From: Opitutaceae bacterium
GTDB taxonomy: Bacteria > Verrucomicrobiota > Verrucomicrobiia > Opitutales > Opitutaceae
NCBI GenBank assembly: GCA_018402455.1
Contig: JAGYIG010000028.1
Coordinates: 1 to 45,224, forward strand
Length of the DNA: 45,224 nt
Direction: 5' to 3'
Part shown: positions 42,800 through 45,224 of the stretch, piece by piece
How positions within the stretch are numbered: the stretch's first letter is position 1
Layout of the letters: the number at the start of each line of letters is the position of its first letter
Translations under genes and position numbers: made by a program
Notes under the pieces: generated by a model
The model's input: only the letters and a program-made list of their open reading frames with translations
What the model was told of the DNA's origin: nothing
Databases searched by the model: none

Positions 42800-44089
42800 T
42801 CAGCGGGGCACGACCGACTCGTTTTGCACTCGCGGGCGGCTCCGCTCGGCGGTGGTTTTGAGGCAGGTGCGGAGGATGGACATCCCGGCGTCGAGGGTGT
42901 CGTCATCGATGGTCAATGGCGGCAGAAGTTTCAGGACGTCGCCTTCCGAGCCACAGGTTTCGATGATCAGTCCCTTGCCAAAAGCCTCCTGCGCCACCTG
43001 TTTGCACCGGGCGGCCTCCTGAAACTGAAGGCCGTGAATCATGCCGATTCCCCGGTAGCCGGTGACCAGACCGGTGTTTTCCGCCACCAATTCCGTAAGG
43101 TGTTGCCGCAGCCGCACCCCTTTTTGGTTAACGGCGGCGGCGAAGTCATCGTGCCGCCAGTGCTGCAGTGCCTGCTCCGCCGCCACAAATGCGAGGTTGT
43201 TCCCGCGGAACGTGCCGGTGTGTTCTCCCGGTTTCCATTGATCATGCTCGGGTCGAATCAACAACACCGACATGGGGAGCCCTGCTCCGCTGATGGATTT
43301 TGAAAGGGCGACCATGTCCGGCTGGATTCCCGCCCGTTCGAAGCTGAAAAAGGTCCCGGTCCGGCCACAACCGACTTGAATGTCGTCGACGATCAGCAAG
43401 ATGTCGTGCTGTTGGCAGAGTGCCGCCACGCCCCGCAACCAGATGTCCCGGGCGATGTTAACGCCGCCCTCCGCCTGCACGGTTTCGAGCACGATCGCCG
43501 CAGGCAGGTCCACGCCGCTGGAGCGATCCTGCAGAGCCTTGGTCAGGTAGGCGAGCGTATCGACTTCCTTCCCAAGGTAACCGTCGAACGGCATGAAGGC
43601 CGCATCGAGTCGTTGGATCCAGGATTCGTGGCGGTAGTGACGGTTCGCGGTGATCGCCATCGCCCCGGCGCTCAGCCCGTGGTAGCCATTGGTGAAGGCG
43701 ATGACGTTGCGTCGACCCGTCACGCGGCGGGCCAGTTTCAGCGCCGCCTCAACGGCATTGGCGCCGGTCGGGGCCGTGAATTGGACTTTGTAGTCCATGG
43801 CCCGGGGCTCCAACACGATGGACTCAAAACTCTCGAGGAACTTTTGTTTCGCCACCGTGGCCATGTCCAAGCTATGCAACACCCCGTCCGCCTGCAGGTA
43901 GGCGATCAACGCCGCCGTCATCTCGGGCGGATTGTGGCCGTAGTTCAGGGCCCCGGCTCCGGCGAAAAAATCGATGTAGGGTCGACCCTCCCGATCAAAC
44001 AGCCGGGCCCCTTCGGCGCGCTCAAAGACCGTGGGGAAGGAACGACAATAGGAGCGGATTTCTGATTCGCGGCGTTGAAAAATATTCAT
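42800..44089 (-). CDS. ectB: diaminobutyrate--2-oxoglutarate aminotransferase
   Basis: A 429-aa class III PLP aminotransferase that makes L-2,4-diaminobutyrate from aspartate semialdehyde and glutamate. EctB-type signatures: FFAGAGALNYGHNPPEM, LHSLDMATVAKQKFLE, VQFTAPTGANAVEAALKLAR, AFTNGYHGLSAGAMAIT, ILLIVDDIQVGCGRTG, the PLP Lys in ALSKSISGAGLPMSVLL near 270, and GTFRGNNLAF. No ectA or ectC is adjacent; an NRPS module lies 42 bp upstream on the same strand. So it more likely supplies diaminobutyrate as an NRPS building block (siderophore or lipopeptide) than ectoine. Length is normal. Confidence 0.92.
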   Translation of the reverse strand: MNIFQRRESEIRSYCRSFPTVFERAEGARLFDREGRPYIDFFAGAGALNYGHNPPEMTAALIAYLQADGVLHSLDMATVAKQKFLESFESIVLEPRAMDYKVQFTAPTGANAVEAALKLARRVTGRRNVIAFTNGYHGLSAGAMAITANRHYRHESWIQRLDAAFMPFDGYLGKEVDTLAYLTKALQDRSSGVDLPAAIVLETVQAEGGVNIARDIWLRGVAALCQQHDILLIVDDIQVGCGRTGTFFSFERAGIQPDMVALSKSISGAGLPMSVLLIRPEHDQWKPGEHTGTFRGNNLAFVAAEQALQHWRHDDFAAAVNQKGVRLRQHLTELVAENTGLVTGYRGIGMIHGLQFQEAARCKQVAQEAFGKGLIIETCGSEGDVLKLLPPLTIDDDTLDAGMSILRTCLKTTAERSRPRVQNESVVPR

Positions 44090-44131
44090 GAAATTAAAAT
44101 TACGAAGTCCGCCGACAGTGGCAGCAGGGGA

Positions 44132-45224
44132 TTACCAAGAGATTCCCGCCAAAATGTCACGCAGCGTCTGAGCGTTGACGTCCAAATTTGGCGGATACAA
44201 TAGTTCGTTATGCGAGCCGTTGGCGGGATGAATGTGGTAGCGCCCCCGCGTCACGTCCCGCCAACCGTGGGTTCGGGTGATCAGGGCCCCTGCGGTATCG
44301 TGGTAGTCGCGTGAGTCGGCGCAGACCAAGCCATGAATATCTGCCGTAATTTGATGGGCATCAAGCGTATGGCTCATGTGTTGGTAGTAGGCGGCGATGA
44401 CGCGCGCCGCTTTTTCCCGCAACAACGGCGTGGAAACATAGGGTTTGATGCTGGCGTGGTCCAAAAATGCCCGGGTCACATTGGCGCACTCCTCCGGCGG
44501 AAACGCGATTGGTCGGACCACTTGAGCGGAGTCCAGCATCACCACGGCCCCGACCACCCGGCCCTGTTGCTCTAGCATGGCCGCGAGGTGGTAGGCGAGA
44601 TTGCCGCCCGCGGAATAACCGCCCAGCACGATGGGGCCGGTGGGGCTGGCGGTGTCGATGAGCCTCGCGTAGGTCTGGAGCCGGTCGTTGGCGGGTAGAA
44701 AATTCAACCCGTGGACGGCAATGTCGGGGAGCAGTTGCGCCAGCTGGAGGTAGCCGAGGGCGTCACCGGTGCCGGGAGGTAGCAGGAAAAAACAGGGGCG
44801 TTCCGAGACCTCGGACGGGTTGAGCAGGATCATGGTTTCATCAATCCCCGCGTAGCCGAAACGGGCGGCATCGACGACCAGAGCGGCCTGTTCTCGCACC
44901 GTCGTGGCCGTGAACAGCGCCGTGAGGGGCAGCGGCACGGCAAACGTCTCGCGCAGCCGGCCCGCCAGTTTGGTGACCTTGAGGCTGTGCCCCCCCACGG
45001 CAAAAAAATTATCAGTGACCCCGAGGTGCGGCATCTCCAGCACATCCTGCCACAACTTGAGGATGGTGGTTTCGGTCGTCGAGGCCGGGGGCACCCGCGC
45101 GGGAGTGCGATCGTCCGCGGCGGGCAAAGGCAGGGCGGCTCGATCGACCTTGCCGTTGGCATTCAGCGGCAGGGATTCCAACCCGACGAAGTGCGCCGGC
45201 ACCATGAAAGCCGGCAACTCCGCG
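44132..45224 (-). CDS. non-ribosomal peptide synthetase, C-terminal PCP-thioesterase part (runs off right edge)
   Basis: About 364 residues of the C-terminus; the frame is still open at the edge, so the protein begins outside. In order: the end of an adenylation domain (LPAFMVPAHF and NGKVDRAALP, motif A10 with its Lys), a carrier domain with the phosphopantetheine Ser in FFAVGGHSLKVTKL, and a type I thioesterase with PCFFLLPPGTGD, nucleophile Ser in GGYSAGGNLAYHLA, Asp in MLDSAQV and His in GSHNELLYPPN. It is therefore the last module, releasing the finished peptide by hydrolysis or cyclisation. ectB follows on the same strand. Confidence 0.93.
   Translation of the reverse strand, partial: AELPAFMVPAHFVGLESLPLNANGKVDRAALPLPAADDRTPARVPPASTTETTILKLWQDVLEMPHLGVTDNFFAVGGHSLKVTKLAGRLRETFAVPLPLTALFTATTVREQAALVVDAARFGYAGIDETMILLNPSEVSERPCFFLLPPGTGDALGYLQLAQLLPDIAVHGLNFLPANDRLQTYARLIDTASPTGPIVLGGYSAGGNLAYHLAAMLEQQGRVVGAVVMLDSAQVVRPIAFPPEECANVTRAFLDHASIKPYVSTPLLREKAARVIAAYYQHMSHTLDAHQITADIHGLVCADSRDYHDTAGALITRTHGWRDVTRGRYHIHPANGSHNELLYPPNLDVNAQTLRDILAGISW

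Noticed and set aside
42800..44089. Ectoine biosynthesis cluster
   Set aside because: Only the ectB-type gene is present; the partner on the same strand is an NRPS.

Overview
The window looks like chromosomal DNA of a Gram-negative member of the Verrucomicrobiota, most likely Opitutaceae-like. This rests on high GC, lipid A synthesis (lpxB), an outer-membrane DUF481 protein, very few Shine-Dalgarno sequences, lysine/alanine-rich histone-H1-like protein tails, a type II pseudopilin, and a full uronate-degradation locus typical of polysaccharide degraders. The assignment comes from gene content and is not proven.

Layout. 1-14122 is mostly housekeeping: the start of ppdK (running off the left edge), a Gfo/Idh/MocA oxidoreductase with lpxB, trpS, ferritin, an SbtA-type bicarbonate transporter, a vapBC toxin-antitoxin pair with a clear double-palindrome operator, and a minus-strand tyrA-aroA-cmk-plsC operon. 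A formylglycine-generating-enzyme-like protein, an EVE-domain protein and a membrane PIN/TRAM protein follow. 14123-15036 holds no recognisable gene.

15037-30234 is a uronate catabolism region. kduI-kduD, a three-gene TRAP transporter, two dehydrogenases, kdgK and eda lie on the plus strand. uxaC, a mannonate-dehydrogenase-like SDR and an AraC/XylR-type regulator lie further right. Both branches converge on 2-keto-3-deoxygluconate, then KDPG, then pyruvate plus glyceraldehyde 3-phosphate. A pseudopilin, a frameshifted alpha/beta hydrolase and a MOSC protein sit between the two parts.

30308-34435 contains tRNA-Ala(CGC), an H1-tail/carbohydrate-binding-like fusion protein, a DUF374 acyltransferase, a conserved unknown gene, and a tRNA-Asp(GTC) whose T-loop carries a 5-nt insertion. 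Beside this tRNA lie repeated copies of its 3' end plus terminator, enclosing a decayed IS256-family transposase. This looks like a tRNA-anchored integration scar.

34621-42787 contains a DUF481 outer-membrane protein and then a tightly coupled plus-strand operon: an NTT-like 12-TM transporter, a HEAT-repeat protein with a degenerate cyclic-nucleotide-binding (cNBD) tail, a Cache/HAMP membrane sensor, a small cNBD-like protein and a second HAMP sensor. Both sensors end in what look like degenerate SpoIIE/PP2C domains. This is the best candidate for an undescribed system. 42800 to the right edge holds an EctB-type diaminobutyrate aminotransferase downstream of the PCP-thioesterase end of an NRPS.

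Several genes carry apparent frameshifts (tyrA, the FGE-like gene, the hydrolase, the NTT/HEAT junction, the last sensor). The cluster at 10540-11400 hits two adjacent genes on opposite strands, which suggests indel errors in the assembly rather than biological decay.
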